From: DATKKX01 sp035542775
GTDB lineage: Bacteria; Planctomycetota; Phycisphaerae; UBA1845; UTPLA1
NCBI GenBank assembly: GCA_035542775.1
Contig: DATKKX010000035.1
Location: 1-41,421 of the forward strand
DNA: 41,421 nt
Direction: 5' to 3'
How positions within the stretch are numbered: the first letter of the stretch is position 1; every line of letters starts with the position of its first letter. Made by a program: the position numbers and the translations under genes. This document shows, one piece after another, positions 17,292 through 26,700 of this stretch. The notes under the pieces were generated by a model. The model made no database searches and was not told the origin of the DNA. It worked only from the letters and a program-made list of their open reading frames with translations.

Positions 17292-18464
17292 ATGGAGCCC
17301 GTCGAGTTCACCAGTCGTCGCCGGGTGGAAACAGCGCTTAACCATCAGGAGCCCGACCGGGTGCCGTTCGACCTGGGCGGTTCCATCCTGACCGGCATTC
17401 ACGAGCAGGCTTACCGCCGGCTGCGCCGGTATCTGGGTCTGCCGGAAGTGCCAATCGAGATCGAGGACACGATGCAGCAGCTCGCCTGTGTGCATGAGGA
17501 CGTGAAGCAGCGGTTGGGCGTGGACGTCTATGGCCTGAACCCGGGCCCGCCGCGCGGGTGGAGCATGCCGCGCTGGAGCGAGGGCGGCTACGACAAGGTG
17601 CGGGACGAATGGGGGATCGAGTGGTGGAAACCGCAGCAGGGGGGCTTTTACTTTGACATGCGCCGGCACCCCCTCGCTGCGGCGCAGAGCCCGGCGGACC
17701 TGTCGGGCGTGTCCTGGCCTGATCCGCTCGACGCCGGCCGGTTTGACGGGCTGGCGGCGCGGGCCGACGAGCTGATGAATCAGCGGCAAGTGGGTTATAT
17801 CCTCGGCCGCAACGCACCCGGCATCTTCGAGATCGCGCTGTGGACGCGAGGGAGCGAGCAGTACTACCGCGACATGCTGAAGAACCGCCCGCTGGCGGAG
17901 GCCATCCTCGACCGGGTGCTGGAGATCAAGATGAAGTATTGGGCGCGGGCGCTGGAGACGGTCGGCCGGAACGTGATGATGATCTCCGAGGCGGACGACC
18001 TGTGCGGGCAGGACGGACCGCTGATCTCGACGCGGCTGTACCGCGAGATGCTGAAGCCGAGGCATACCAAGCTGTTCTCCTTCATCCGCAAGCAGGCGGC
18101 CGTGCCGGTAGGGATCTTTTTTCACTGCTGCGGCGCCGTTGCGTCGCTGATCCCGGACCTGATCGAGTCGGGCGTGGATGTCCTCAACCCGGTGCAGGTG
18201 AGCGCGGCGGGGATGGACACCCGCGAGCTGAAGCGGCGGTTCGGCCGGGACCTGACGTTTTACGGCGGCGGGGTGGACACCCAGCGGGTGCTGCCACGCG
18301 GCACGCCGGCCGAGGTCCGCGACGAGGTCCGCCGGCGGATCGAGGACCTGGCCCCCGGCGGCGGCTTCATATTCAACACCGTGCACAACATCCAGGCGGA
18401 CGTACCGCCGGAGAACATCGTGGCGATGTGGGAGGCGGTGCGGGAATTCGGGTCGTACAAGTGA
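17292..18464 (+). CDS. URO-D/MtaA-like protein (uroporphyrinogen decarboxylase superfamily)
   Basis: This is a 390-aa protein of the URO-D superfamily, which includes true haem-pathway decarboxylases and Zn-dependent corrinoid methyltransferases (MtaA/CmuA). The start (RRRVETALNHQEPDRVPFDLGG), the ISEADDLCGQDGPLISTRLYREML segment, FFHCCGAVASLIPDLIESGV (His278, Cys279) and the GGGVDTQRVLP ... GGGFIFNTVHNIQADVPPENI end match the uncharacterised branch common in Planctomycetota. The HxC arrangement resembles the zinc site of methyltransferases more than haem decarboxylases, but the substrate cannot be read from sequence. AAGGGG lies about 9 nt before the ATG at 17292. The gene stands alone, with no haem or corrinoid-protein gene beside it. 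Confidence 0.85.
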   Translation: MEPVEFTSRRRVETALNHQEPDRVPFDLGGSILTGIHEQAYRRLRRYLGLPEVPIEIEDTMQQLACVHEDVKQRLGVDVYGLNPGPPRGWSMPRWSEGGYDKVRDEWGIEWWKPQQGGFYFDMRRHPLAAAQSPADLSGVSWPDPLDAGRFDGLAARADELMNQRQVGYILGRNAPGIFEIALWTRGSEQYYRDMLKNRPLAEAILDRVLEIKMKYWARALETVGRNVMMISEADDLCGQDGPLISTRLYREMLKPRHTKLFSFIRKQAAVPVGIFFHCCGAVASLIPDLIESGVDVLNPVQVSAAGMDTRELKRRFGRDLTFYGGGVDTQRVLPRGTPAEVRDEVRRRIEDLAPGGGFIFNTVHNIQADVPPENIVAMWEAVREFGSYK

Positions 18465-19775
18465 GCCTCGCCGGCGCGGGCGGCTTGGGCGGGGGGAGCG
18501 GGGGTGGTCCACCACTGACGGCGCGAGGTCGCCTCGTCCGCTCTCCGAGCGGAAGAAAAGGGGGGCGGCCGCCAACCAGGGGCGTCTTGCTCCGCTCGTA
18601 CGCCCCTGGCAACCGTCGTGCGCCCTCCGGACGATGGGCCATGGGCCGCTGTGGCGGGCGTACGGCCTGACGTGCTGCGGGGCGGCTGGGCGGGTTGTCG
18701 GGCGGGCGGTAGAAACGCGCGCAAATCGCGGCAATCCGTGGCAACTCCAGCGAGCTGTCAGCCTTTAGCTGTCTGCTATTAGCCAGGGAAGCAGTTTCGG
18801 GGGAGGCTGGTTCGGCGGCGAGGTGGAGACGCCGAACTTGGAGGGGTCGGACCGCCCGGCACGGCGTGCAGGCCGCGCAAGAAAAAAAAGTGCAACCAGA
18901 CGCAACCACGCGCAACTTATTATCGTTTTGGGCCGATGGAGGAGGCAGCGCGGGGGGAGGTGCTCCACTTGGAAGACGGCTGTCGGCATCGGCATCTCCA
19001 TGTTCAGGCGAAAGGGGACGCTGGGCGCGCGCAGCGCTCGTTCCGCGTTGACACGGCGTGGTCGCGGCGGCCCAATCACTCTGTCCTAACCATACCCTAA
19101 CTTACAATGGAAGGCAAGTGGAAAATCCGAAAACCGGAAGCCGGCGATCAAGATCGAGGTTTTGACGTAAAAATCGGACTCAGGGGCGTTCGGGAGCATT
19201 TGCGGAGTTGGGGCTGTTCAGGGCCGGCGAGTGGCGCGGCGGGCGGATCGCATGGGCGGCTTCAGGGCGGGGCTCGCGCAGAGACGCGGAGGCCATCAAG
19301 GGGGAAGAGCGAAGGGGAGGAGATGGAGGATGGAAAGAGACCGGCGTGCCAGACGGGGGGATGCCGTAACGACCGACCGGGAAGGCGGCCTTCACTCGCG
19401 TGAGGGGTTCTGATGGGAGCGACCTGGTCCGGTTTGCGGCGCTGTGGTGGGCGTGGCGTTTAGCCCGATTCAGGTACTTCCGTTTAATCCTGGCCATGCC
19501 GCACGCCCAGCAGTCGACCTTCCAGCGGCGCGCGTCCACCGGCCCCCGGGATTGCGTACAGCAAGCGTAGGATCGGCGCTGAAGATATGGTACAATGTCA
19601 CTTCTGGAGGCTTGCAATTCCAGGTCGCGATGACCGCCCGGGATACTGAGGCGAGGCCGCTCAAATCTGACGGCGGTGATCGCGGCGCCCGCCGGAGCAT
19701 GACGTGCGCCGGCGGCGCGGAGGAGCAGTCGAAGCATTCCGCGTCAGTCAGACCGCCACGGGAAGGAGTCATATC
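18465..19775. other. Gene-poor 1.3-kb stretch after the URO-D-like gene
   Basis: Short open frames occur on both strands, but none resembles protein, and none has a signal peptide, good ribosome binding site or repeated motif. The left part contains two strong hairpins, listed separately. The middle (about 18880-19140) is less GC-rich and contains CCTAACCATACCCTAAC. The right end carries GGAAGGAG, the ribosome binding site of the propeller gene at 19776. I see no RNA gene that I recognise. Confidence 0.45.
18537..18609. repeat. Two adjacent strong hairpins downstream of the URO-D-like gene
   Basis: The first is TCCGCTC (18537-18543) with GAGCGGA (18547-18553), 7 bp with a 3-nt loop, followed by AGAAAAGG. 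The second is CCAGGGGCGT (18576-18585) with ACGCCCCTGG (18600-18609), a perfect 10-bp stem with a 14-nt loop. Neither has a T run. They may end transcription of the URO-D-like gene or be remnants of a repeat element. Confidence 0.5.
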
Positions 19776-21137
19776 ATGAAAGCATCGTCTCGATGGATGA
19801 TGTGCGGGTTGGTGGTGTTCGCGCTCGTCGGGGCTGCGGCCCGGCCGGCGGCGGGGCAGGAATGGGCCTGGCGATCGCTGGGGGACGGCATAGACGACTT
19901 TGGCTATGTGTGGGCCCTGACGGTTTACGACAACGAGCTGATCGTAGGGGGCCAATTCTGGAGCGTCGATGGCATATCCTGCCACCACATTGCCCGCTGG
20001 AACGGAAGCGCATGGCAGCCGCTGGGGTCGGGGATGGAGTGCTATGTGTACGCCCTTGCGCCCTATTCCGGTGGGCTGGTCGCAGGGGGCACCTTCGTGG
20101 CTGCGGGCGGCGTTCCATGCAATTACATTGCGAAATGGAACGGCTCGAGTTGGGCACCGCTGGGCAGTGGTACAGACTGGTACGTTGACGCACTAACTGT
20201 CTACAACGGCGAACTGATCGTGGGGGGCTGTTTCACCAACGCGGGCGGCGTTCAGTGCCGCCACATCGCTCGCTGGAACGGCAGTGTCTGGCGACCGTTG
20301 GGATCGGGGATGTACGGCACTGTGCGGAGCTTGGCGGTCTACAACGGCGAACTGGTCGCGGGGGGCGATTTCACCACCGCCGGCGATGTGACCTGCAATT
20401 ACATCGCTTGCTGGAACGGCAGCGCTTGGCGGCCGTTGGGGTCGGGCATGGACGACTATGTGCAATCGGTAAAGACGTACAACAACACGCTGATTGCCGG
20501 CGGGGGATTCACGACCGCTGGAGGCGTGACGTGCAACCAGATCGCCCGCTGGAACGGCGGCGCATGGCAGAGCCTGGGGTCAGGGATGGGCGGCGAAAGC
20601 GTCTTATCCTTGGCGGTCTACGGCAGCAGCCTGGTCGCAGGGGGCTATTTCACGACAGCCGGCGGTGTGGCCTGCAACTACATCGCGAAGTGGACCGGTA
20701 TGAGCTGGTCGCCGCTGAGCACTGGAACGGATGGTCCGGTCTACGCTATGACCCCTTACAACGGCGAACTGATGGCGGGCGGCTACTTCTGGCATGCCGG
20801 CGGTGTGGTGTGCAACAGCGTCGCCGGCTGGAAGATGGTGAACGGCGCATGCTGTTACGGCGACGGGAGTTGCCATGTTCTGGTACCGGCGCAGTGTGAA
20901 GCGGCCGGCGGCACTTATCTCGGCAACTGGACGGTATGCGACCCGAATCCATGCCCTCTCATCAAGGGCGATGTGAACTGCGATCACGCGGTGGACGTGG
21001 ATGACGTTCCCTACTTCGTCGAGGCCCTGATCGGCAGGTACACGGGCTGCGACATCTATCTGGCGGACATGGACGTGTCCGGCACCATCGACGGACAGGA
21101 CATCCAACTGTTTGTCAACGCCGTGCTGGCGGATTAG
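19776..21137 (+). CDS. Secreted seven-repeat beta-propeller protein with dockerin-like C-terminus
   Basis: This is a 453-aa secreted protein. The signal peptide (MMCGLVVFALVGAAARP then AAGQE) is followed by seven 46-47-residue repeats with the pattern WNGSxWxPLGSGM ... LxVYNGELVAGGxFTTAGGVxCNYIA, most simply seven blades of one propeller. After them comes a Cys-rich linker (NGACCYGDGSCHVL, QCEAAGGTY, CDPNPCP). The last ~60 residues are a dockerin type I-like pair of calcium loops (KGDVNCDHAVDVDDVPYFVE and ADMDVSGTIDGQDIQLFVN). Dockerin-like tails of this sort are frequent in Planctomycetota without cellulosomes, so attachment to a cohesin is not implied. The ATG at 19776 has GGAAGGAG upstream. 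The gene stands alone between gene-poor DNA and the convergent etfB. Confidence 0.88.
   Translation: MKASSRWMMCGLVVFALVGAAARPAAGQEWAWRSLGDGIDDFGYVWALTVYDNELIVGGQFWSVDGISCHHIARWNGSAWQPLGSGMECYVYALAPYSGGLVAGGTFVAAGGVPCNYIAKWNGSSWAPLGSGTDWYVDALTVYNGELIVGGCFTNAGGVQCRHIARWNGSVWRPLGSGMYGTVRSLAVYNGELVAGGDFTTAGDVTCNYIACWNGSAWRPLGSGMDDYVQSVKTYNNTLIAGGGFTTAGGVTCNQIARWNGGAWQSLGSGMGGESVLSLAVYGSSLVAGGYFTTAGGVACNYIAKWTGMSWSPLSTGTDGPVYAMTPYNGELMAGGYFWHAGGVVCNSVAGWKMVNGACCYGDGSCHVLVPAQCEAAGGTYLGNWTVCDPNPCPLIKGDVNCDHAVDVDDVPYFVEALIGRYTGCDIYLADMDVSGTIDGQDIQLFVNAVLAD
19870..20840 (+). repeat. 138-bp tandem coding repeats of the propeller gene
   Basis: Seven units of about 138 bp (46 codons, one of 47) lie head to tail. 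The core strings TGGAACGGCAGCG and GTCTACAACGGCGAACTG recur with few changes. The middle copies remain close at DNA level, which suggests fairly recent duplication or gene conversion and makes copy-number change by slippage or recombination plausible. Confidence 0.7.
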
Positions 21138-21303
21138 CGTATCGCAATGCCCGATGGTAAGGCTGCTCCTGGTGAGAGCATAGCGGTTCACGATTGCACG
21201 CGGCGGCCGCATCCCCGACCGCCCGGTGGGCCGTTCTCGCCGCCTCGGCCGAGCAGGAGCTTGGCCGCTACCAAGGAGACATCGCAACCAACTGTGGACC
21301 GCT

Positions 21304-22104
21304 CTAGAAGATCTTCTCTTCCTCGTGCAGCAGGCGGACGAGTTCTTTGGCGGCCTCCGGCGGTTCGCCTTTGACTAGGCGGCCCGGCGGTCGCGGCGGC
21401 GGCGGTGCGAATTCGCCCATCCAGGTGGGGGCGGCCTGGCGTCCGAGGTCGGCGGCGCTGAAGCCCAGCGCGGCGGCGTTCTTCACATCCACCGGCTTCT
21501 TCTTGGCCTTCATCAGGCCCGGCAGCGACGGATAGCGGGCCTCGCACAGGCCCTTGTCGCACAGCAATATGGCCGGCAGCTTTACCTCGACTACCTCCTC
21601 GGCGCCTTCGATCCGGCGGCGCACGGCCGCTGACTTGAAATCCGGGGCCCAGTTGATCGCCACGACCGTGCCGACGTGCGGCCAGCCCAGGCACTCCGCC
21701 AGGGCCGGTCCGGCCTGCCCGCTGTCATAGTCGATGGCCTGCTTGCCGCCCAGGATGAGCTCGAAGCCCAGGTCCTTGATCGCCTTGGCGATCACGCGGG
21801 CGGTGGTCAGCTCGTCCAGCCCGACGAACAGGTCGTCGCACAGATGAGTGGCGTTGTCCACGCCCATGGCGTAGGCAGTTCGCAGAACCTCCACGGCGGC
21901 GGCCGGGCCGAGGGTCAAAGCCGTGATCTCCGCCTTGGCCGCGGGGTTCTTCTCCTTGAACTGCAGCGCCGCCTCGACGGCGAACTCGCAGAAGGGGTTC
22001 ATCACGAACTTCACCCCGGCGGGGTCGATGCCGCTGCCGTCGGGCTTGACCTTGATGTTGGCCGTGGAATCAGGGACGTGCTTGACCAGAACCAGGACTT
22101 TCAT
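21304..22104 (-). CDS. etfB: Electron transfer flavoprotein beta subunit
   Basis: This is a 266-aa EtfB. With EtfA it carries electrons from acyl-CoA dehydrogenases to the quinone pool through FAD and AMP. The start MKVLVLVKHVPD, VKFVMNPFCEFAVEAAL, ALTLGPAAAVEVLRTAYAMGVD and the GGKQAIDYDSGQAGPALAE segment (about 119-136, AMP-binding region) are all typical. The end is slightly unusual, with a Pro-rich APPPPRPPGRL stretch before EAAKELVRLLHEEEKIF. AGGTGATCC precedes the ATG at 22104. No etfA follows: the next gene downstream is on the other strand. Upstream on the same strand, 275 nt away, is the B12-binding/MeaB gene, suggesting a shared acyl-CoA pathway. Confidence 0.93.
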   Translation of the reverse strand: MKVLVLVKHVPDSTANIKVKPDGSGIDPAGVKFVMNPFCEFAVEAALQFKEKNPAAKAEITALTLGPAAAVEVLRTAYAMGVDNATHLCDDLFVGLDELTTARVIAKAIKDLGFELILGGKQAIDYDSGQAGPALAECLGWPHVGTVVAINWAPDFKSAAVRRRIEGAEEVVEVKLPAILLCDKGLCEARYPSLPGLMKAKKKPVDVKNAAALGFSAADLGRQAAPTWMGEFAPPPPRPPGRLVKGEPPEAAKELVRLLHEEEKIF

Positions 22105-22138
22105 GGATCACCTATGCAGAATCCCACAGGTTGAGTTT

Positions 22139-22155
22139 GTGCGTCGAGGACGCAC
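22139..22155. repeat. Palindrome next to etfB start
   Basis: GTGCGTC (22139-22145) and GACGCAC (22149-22155) form a perfect 7-bp stem with loop GAG. It lies just outside the 11-bp inverted repeat that bounds the palindrome cluster at 22162-22359, in the etfB leader. Confidence 0.6.
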
Positions 22156-22161
22156 CCTACT

Positions 22162-22359
22162 ACTACAACGCTACGAGGACGGTCCGCGATGATGGCCGGA
22201 CGCCTGAAGGCAGTGGAGAAACCCGTTGAAACGGGTTCCCGCGCAAAGCGCAACAGGGGGGTGCGAACGGGGGCGCCCGACCAGCCGTAAAACGGCTGGC
22301 CTGAGGCCCTTCGGGAAAGGCCGTTACAAGCGGCCTGTTTGGCATCGCAGCGTTGTAGT
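22162..22359. repeat. Palindrome cluster bounded by an 11-bp inverted repeat (REP/BIME- or MITE-like)
   Basis: ACTACAACGCT (22162-22172) is repeated in inverse as AGCGTTGTAGT (22349-22359). Between them lie several hairpins with AAA/GAA-type loops: AACCCGT/ACGGGTT (22220-22237), GCGC/GCGC (22241-22251), CCAGCCGT/ACGGCTGG (22281-22299, a perfect 8-bp stem) and AGGCCG/CGGCCT (22318-22336). No transposase is coded inside. It sits between etfB and the MeaB-fusion gene and could affect how the two are coexpressed. The arrangement resembles repeated extragenic palindromes or a small non-autonomous element. Confidence 0.6.
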
Positions 22360-22379
22360 GCTGCTTTCATTCTTCACCA

Positions 22380-23519
22380 TCATCGTGCGAACAACGCATC
22401 CGCCAACTCGGCAATCCCTTTGCCATGCGACGCCACTGTCTTGACCACCGGTCGCTTCGTGCCGAGCGTATCGCGGATCTGCGATTGCAGGCGGTCGGCG
22501 CCCGGCAGGTCCGCCTTGTTGATCACGAAGAGATCGGCCACCTCGGTGATGCCGGCCTTGGCCAATTGCAGGTCATCGCCGGCGCCGGGCATCATGACCA
22601 AAATCAGCGGCCGGGCCCACTGCCGCACGGCGATGTCGCTTTGCCCGGCCCCGACCGTTTCGACAATGAGCACGTCGATTTTCGCATTCGTCAAAGCCTG
22701 GATCATCGTGCCGGTGGACGGAGCGAGGCCGCCGAGTTGTCCGCGGCTGGCCGACGATCGCAGGAAAATACGCCCCTCTTCCGCGGCCAGGGTCATGCGG
22801 GCGCGATCGCCGAGCAGGGCCCCGCCCGTGATGGGGCTGGCGGGGTCGACGGCGATGACCGCCACTTCCTTGCCGCGGCCACTCAGCTCTTTCGCCAACC
22901 GGCCGATCAGCGTGCTCTTGCCGACGCCTGGGGCGCCGGTGACACCGATGATGAGCGTCTCGCCGCCCACCGGGGCCAGATGTCTGCTGACCTCGGCGGC
23001 AGGCGGCTCGCTCTCGACCCAGGTCAGCATCTGCCCCAGGGCCGTGCGGTCGCCGCGGCCCGCTGCGGTCGCCCAACCCTCCAACGCTCCCTTTTTCCAG
23101 GCAGCCTGCCGGGCCTGGCGGACCTGTTCGCCGATCTTCTTCACGGAGTCGATGATGTGTTCCAGCGAATCCTCCGGTTCGAAGACTCCCGCCACCCCGG
23201 CTTCTTTCATGACCGGGACATCCTCGTGGGGAATGATGCCGCCGATGACGACGGGCATATCGGCGCGACCGCGCTTGCGCAATTCGTCCATCAGGATCGG
23301 CACGAGGGTCAGATGGGCGGCGCTGTGAAAGCTGGCCCCGCAGACATCCACGTCTTCCTCGACCGCGGCCTTGGCCGTGCCCGAGGGTGTCTGCCACAGG
23401 CCGGTATAGATGACTTCCATTCCCGCGTCGCGAAAGGTCTTCGCCAGGACTTTGACGCCTCGATCGTGGCCGTCGAGGCCGATCTTGGCGAGTAAAACCC
23501 GAATCGGTGCTTGCTTCAT
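22380..23519 (-). CDS. B12-binding domain fused to MeaB/ArgK-type GTPase
   Basis: This is a 379-aa two-domain protein. Residues 5-135 are the C-terminal cobalamin-binding domain of acyl-CoA mutases, with DGHDRG (Asp16, His18, Gly21), the DxHxxG motif whose His ligates cobalt. Residues ~185-379 are a MeaB-type G domain: P-loop GAPGVGKS (195-202), DPASPITGGALLGDRARM, VETVGAGQSD and NKAD (334-337). MeaB proteins load and protect methylmalonyl-CoA mutase and its relatives. IcmF has the same first two domains followed by a large mutase domain, which is absent here, as is MeaB's C-terminal dimerisation extension. A separate mutase TIM-barrel subunit is therefore expected elsewhere. The ATG at 23519 has GGAAA upstream. 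It is probably cotranscribed with etfB. Confidence 0.88.
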   Translation of the reverse strand: MKQAPIRVLLAKIGLDGHDRGVKVLAKTFRDAGMEVIYTGLWQTPSGTAKAAVEEDVDVCGASFHSAAHLTLVPILMDELRKRGRADMPVVIGGIIPHEDVPVMKEAGVAGVFEPEDSLEHIIDSVKKIGEQVRQARQAAWKKGALEGWATAAGRGDRTALGQMLTWVESEPPAAEVSRHLAPVGGETLIIGVTGAPGVGKSTLIGRLAKELSGRGKEVAVIAVDPASPITGGALLGDRARMTLAAEEGRIFLRSSASRGQLGGLAPSTGTMIQALTNAKIDVLIVETVGAGQSDIAVRQWARPLILVMMPGAGDDLQLAKAGITEVADLFVINKADLPGADRLQSQIRDTLGTKRPVVKTVASHGKGIAELADALFAR

Positions 23520-23734
23520 GCTGCTATCGGTTTCCTGATAACGTACGTCAACGCTCCTCTGGTCCGCATCGCGGCAGTCGCACAAACGAGCCGCATATTC
23601 TGCCGGAAAAGGCCGTCCGCGCCAAGGAGCGGGCCGATCCGTTGCAATCCCGGGACGATTTGAGTATGCTGCCGGGCCGAATCGGGGAAGTGGGCTTCCT
23701 CAGTCATGTCTAGCAGCAAATAAGGAGAAGGACA

Positions 23735-26700
23735 ATGAAACGATTGATGTGTGCCGGTCTGCTCTTGGTGTGCGGGTCGCTCGCATCCGGTCAACCTGCG
23801 CAGGATGCGAGCCAGGTCCTTCGCGACGCCTGCCCGGATGTGCAGTTCTTCGCCGACGCAGGGCATGCTCAGGTATGCGGAACGAGCCTCAGCAACGGCC
23901 TTTCGGCCGAGCAGAGCGCCGAAAACTTCGTCCACGCCTCCAGTGACATGTTCGGTGTGCCCGCCGCGGAGTTGCAGCCGGGCAATGCGTTCGACGCCCA
24001 GCACGTGCAGCCGCTGCTCTACGACGAGACCACCGGCGTCTACAAGGCCACGATGGTCAGCTACAGGCAGTACAAGGATGGCATCCCGGTGTACGGCGCC
24101 GATGTGCGGATGCTGGTCGTGAACGAGCCGCCCTTTCCGCTGGTCCTGGCTAATTCGACGCTCTGCGATCTGAGCGACTTCACCGTTCCCCAGGCTGCGA
24201 ATGTCGATGTGGGAGCCGCGTACGCCGCGGCGCTGGCCTTCGAGCCCGGCCTGAACAACTTCGGCCCGTCCGAGGTGGTGGTCTGGCCCGACCTGGACAA
24301 CAAGCCGCACGCCCCGCAGTTGGCCATCACTTTCGTGGCCTCGGGCGTCTCCTCCAACGACGAGCCGAAGATGTGGCGTTTCGTGTGCTCCGCCGCGACC
24401 GGCGAAATCCTGCACACCGAAAACATGATTCTCTTCACCGACGTGAGTGGCAACGTCAGCGGCCTGGCCACGACCATTCCGAAGGCCGAGCAGTGCAATC
24501 CCGAGGTGTCGACGCCCATGCGGTATGCCACGGTCAGCATCTCGGGCGGCTCCTCCGTCTATGCGGACGCCAACGGCAACTTCACGATCCCCAACAGCGG
24601 CACTTCCGCCGTCACCGTGCAGTCGCCGATGGGCGGGCGTTACTTCACCATGAGCACGGCTTCCGGCAGCCTGGAAACCCTGTCGATGTCCGTGACGCCG
24701 CCCGGGCCGGCCAATTTCACGCATAACGCCGCCAACAACAGCGAGAACATCCGGGCCCAGGTGAACGCCTACGTCCAGGCCAACATTGTCCGTGACTGGG
24801 TACTGGTGCAGAACCCGTCCTACCCGACGATCTACACGCAGACCGGCTTCGGCCTGAACGTCATGCTCACCGGCGGCTACTGCCCCGGCAACGCCTGGTA
24901 TGACGGCAGCTCGCTCAACTTCTGCCTAGCCGCCTCGGGCTACGGCGACACGGCATTCTCGAACGTCGTGCATCACGAGTACGGCCACCACGTCGTGGCG
25001 TGCGGAGGCAGCGGGCAGGATCAATACGGTGAGGGTGTCGGCGATTGCCTTGCCGTGCTGCTGTCGGATGATCCTCAGCTCGGCATCGGGTTTTACACCA
25101 GCGATTGCACCAACGGCATCCGCAACGCCAACAACACCATGCAGTATCCATGCACCAGCGACATTCACACTTGCGCCCAGTTGCTCTCCGGGTGCATCTG
25201 GAGCACGCGGAACGCCTTGGTTTCGGGCGGTCACTCCGACTATCTGACGGTCCTTGCGAAGTTGATGGTCAACAGCGTGCCGTTGCACGGATCCAGCGGC
25301 TCGATCACCCCGGCCATTGGCACGACCTTCGTCTCGCTGGACAACACCTATTACGGCGGGGCCCACGTCGATCACATCCAGACCGGATTCGGGGCTCACA
25401 ACATGATGCCCGCCGCTCCGCCGGCCAACGACGCCTGCGCCAACGCCATCGCCGCCTGCCCCGGCACGGTCTACACCGGCAGCACCAGCAGCGCCAGCGT
25501 GGACGGCTCCGCCAGTTGCGGCAGCTCCAGCAGCACGCCGGATGTCTGGTACAAGTACACGCCCGGTACCAGCGGCAGCGCCACCTTCAGCCTGTGCGGC
25601 ACCGGCACGACTTACGACTCCGTGCTCTCCGTCCACACCGGTTGCCCAGGCACCTCGTCCAACCAGATCGGCTGCGACGATGACGGCTGCGGCACCTCCG
25701 GCGGACCGTCGTCGGTCACGGCGAGCGTAACGGCCGGGACCACTTACTACATCCGGATATCGGGATGGAGCAGCAGGACCGGCGCGTACTCGCTCTCGAT
25801 CACGGGACCGGCCTGCGGCGGCGGAACGACGTACACGCTGACCACGGCGGTCAGCCCGGCCGGCGCGGGCAGCATCACGCTCAATCCGTCGGGCGGGACG
25901 TATCCCTCGGGCACGGTGGTGACGGTGACGGCCAATGCCGGCAGCGGCTACGTTTTCTCCAACTGGACCGGTGACTTGAGCGGCTCGACCAACCCGACCA
26001 CCATCACCATGAACGGCAACAAATCGGTGACGGCCGTGTTCACGGCCGCCCCCACCTACACGCTGACCACGGCGGTCAGTCCGGCCGGCTCGGGCACCAT
26101 TACGCTCAACCCGCCGGGCGGGACATATGCCGCGGGCACGGTGGTGACGGTGACGGCCAACGCCGGCAGCGGCTACGCGTTCAGCCAGTGGACCGGCGAT
26201 CTAACCGGCTCGACCAACCCCACGACCATCACCATGAACAGTAACAAGTCGGTGACGGCCGTGTTCACCACCTCGGGTGAAAGCGTCAGGTACGAGTGGC
26301 TCATGGATACCAATCCGGGCTGGACCAAGAGCCCCAATACCACTGCCAACAAGTGGGCCTGGGGCATTCCGACGGGCGGCGGCGGCCAGCACGGCTATCA
26401 TGACCCGACCTCCGGCCACACGGGCACGCGGGTGATGGGATACAACCTGAGCGGCGACTACGCCAACAATCTCGCCCAGCACCACATCACGACCGGAGCC
26501 ATCAACTGCACCGGCCTGACTAATTGCAAGCTGCGCTTCTGGCGATGGCTGGGCGTGGAGCAGCCGGCCTACGACCACGCTTACGTGCGGGTGAGCAACA
26601 ACGGCAGCACCTGGACGACGGTCTGGCAGAACACCGCCGAGGTGGCGGACAGCGGCTGGGTGCAGGTTGAGTACAACATCTCATCGGTGGCCGACAACAA

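Noticed and set aside
17286..18734. Long leftward open frame opposite the URO-D-like gene
   Set aside because: It is the reverse shadow of a clearly homologous gene; the His/Arg/Pro-rich translation matches no protein and comes from high GC third positions.
21311..21322. 12-bp palindrome AGAAGATCTTCT as a terminator or operator
   Set aside because: It lies within the last codons of etfB and follows from their sequence; no other support.
23516..24724. Leftward open frame opposite the start of the metalloprotease
   Set aside because: It overlaps a signal peptide and propeptide in the true frame and has a repetitive His/Arg/Gly-rich translation.
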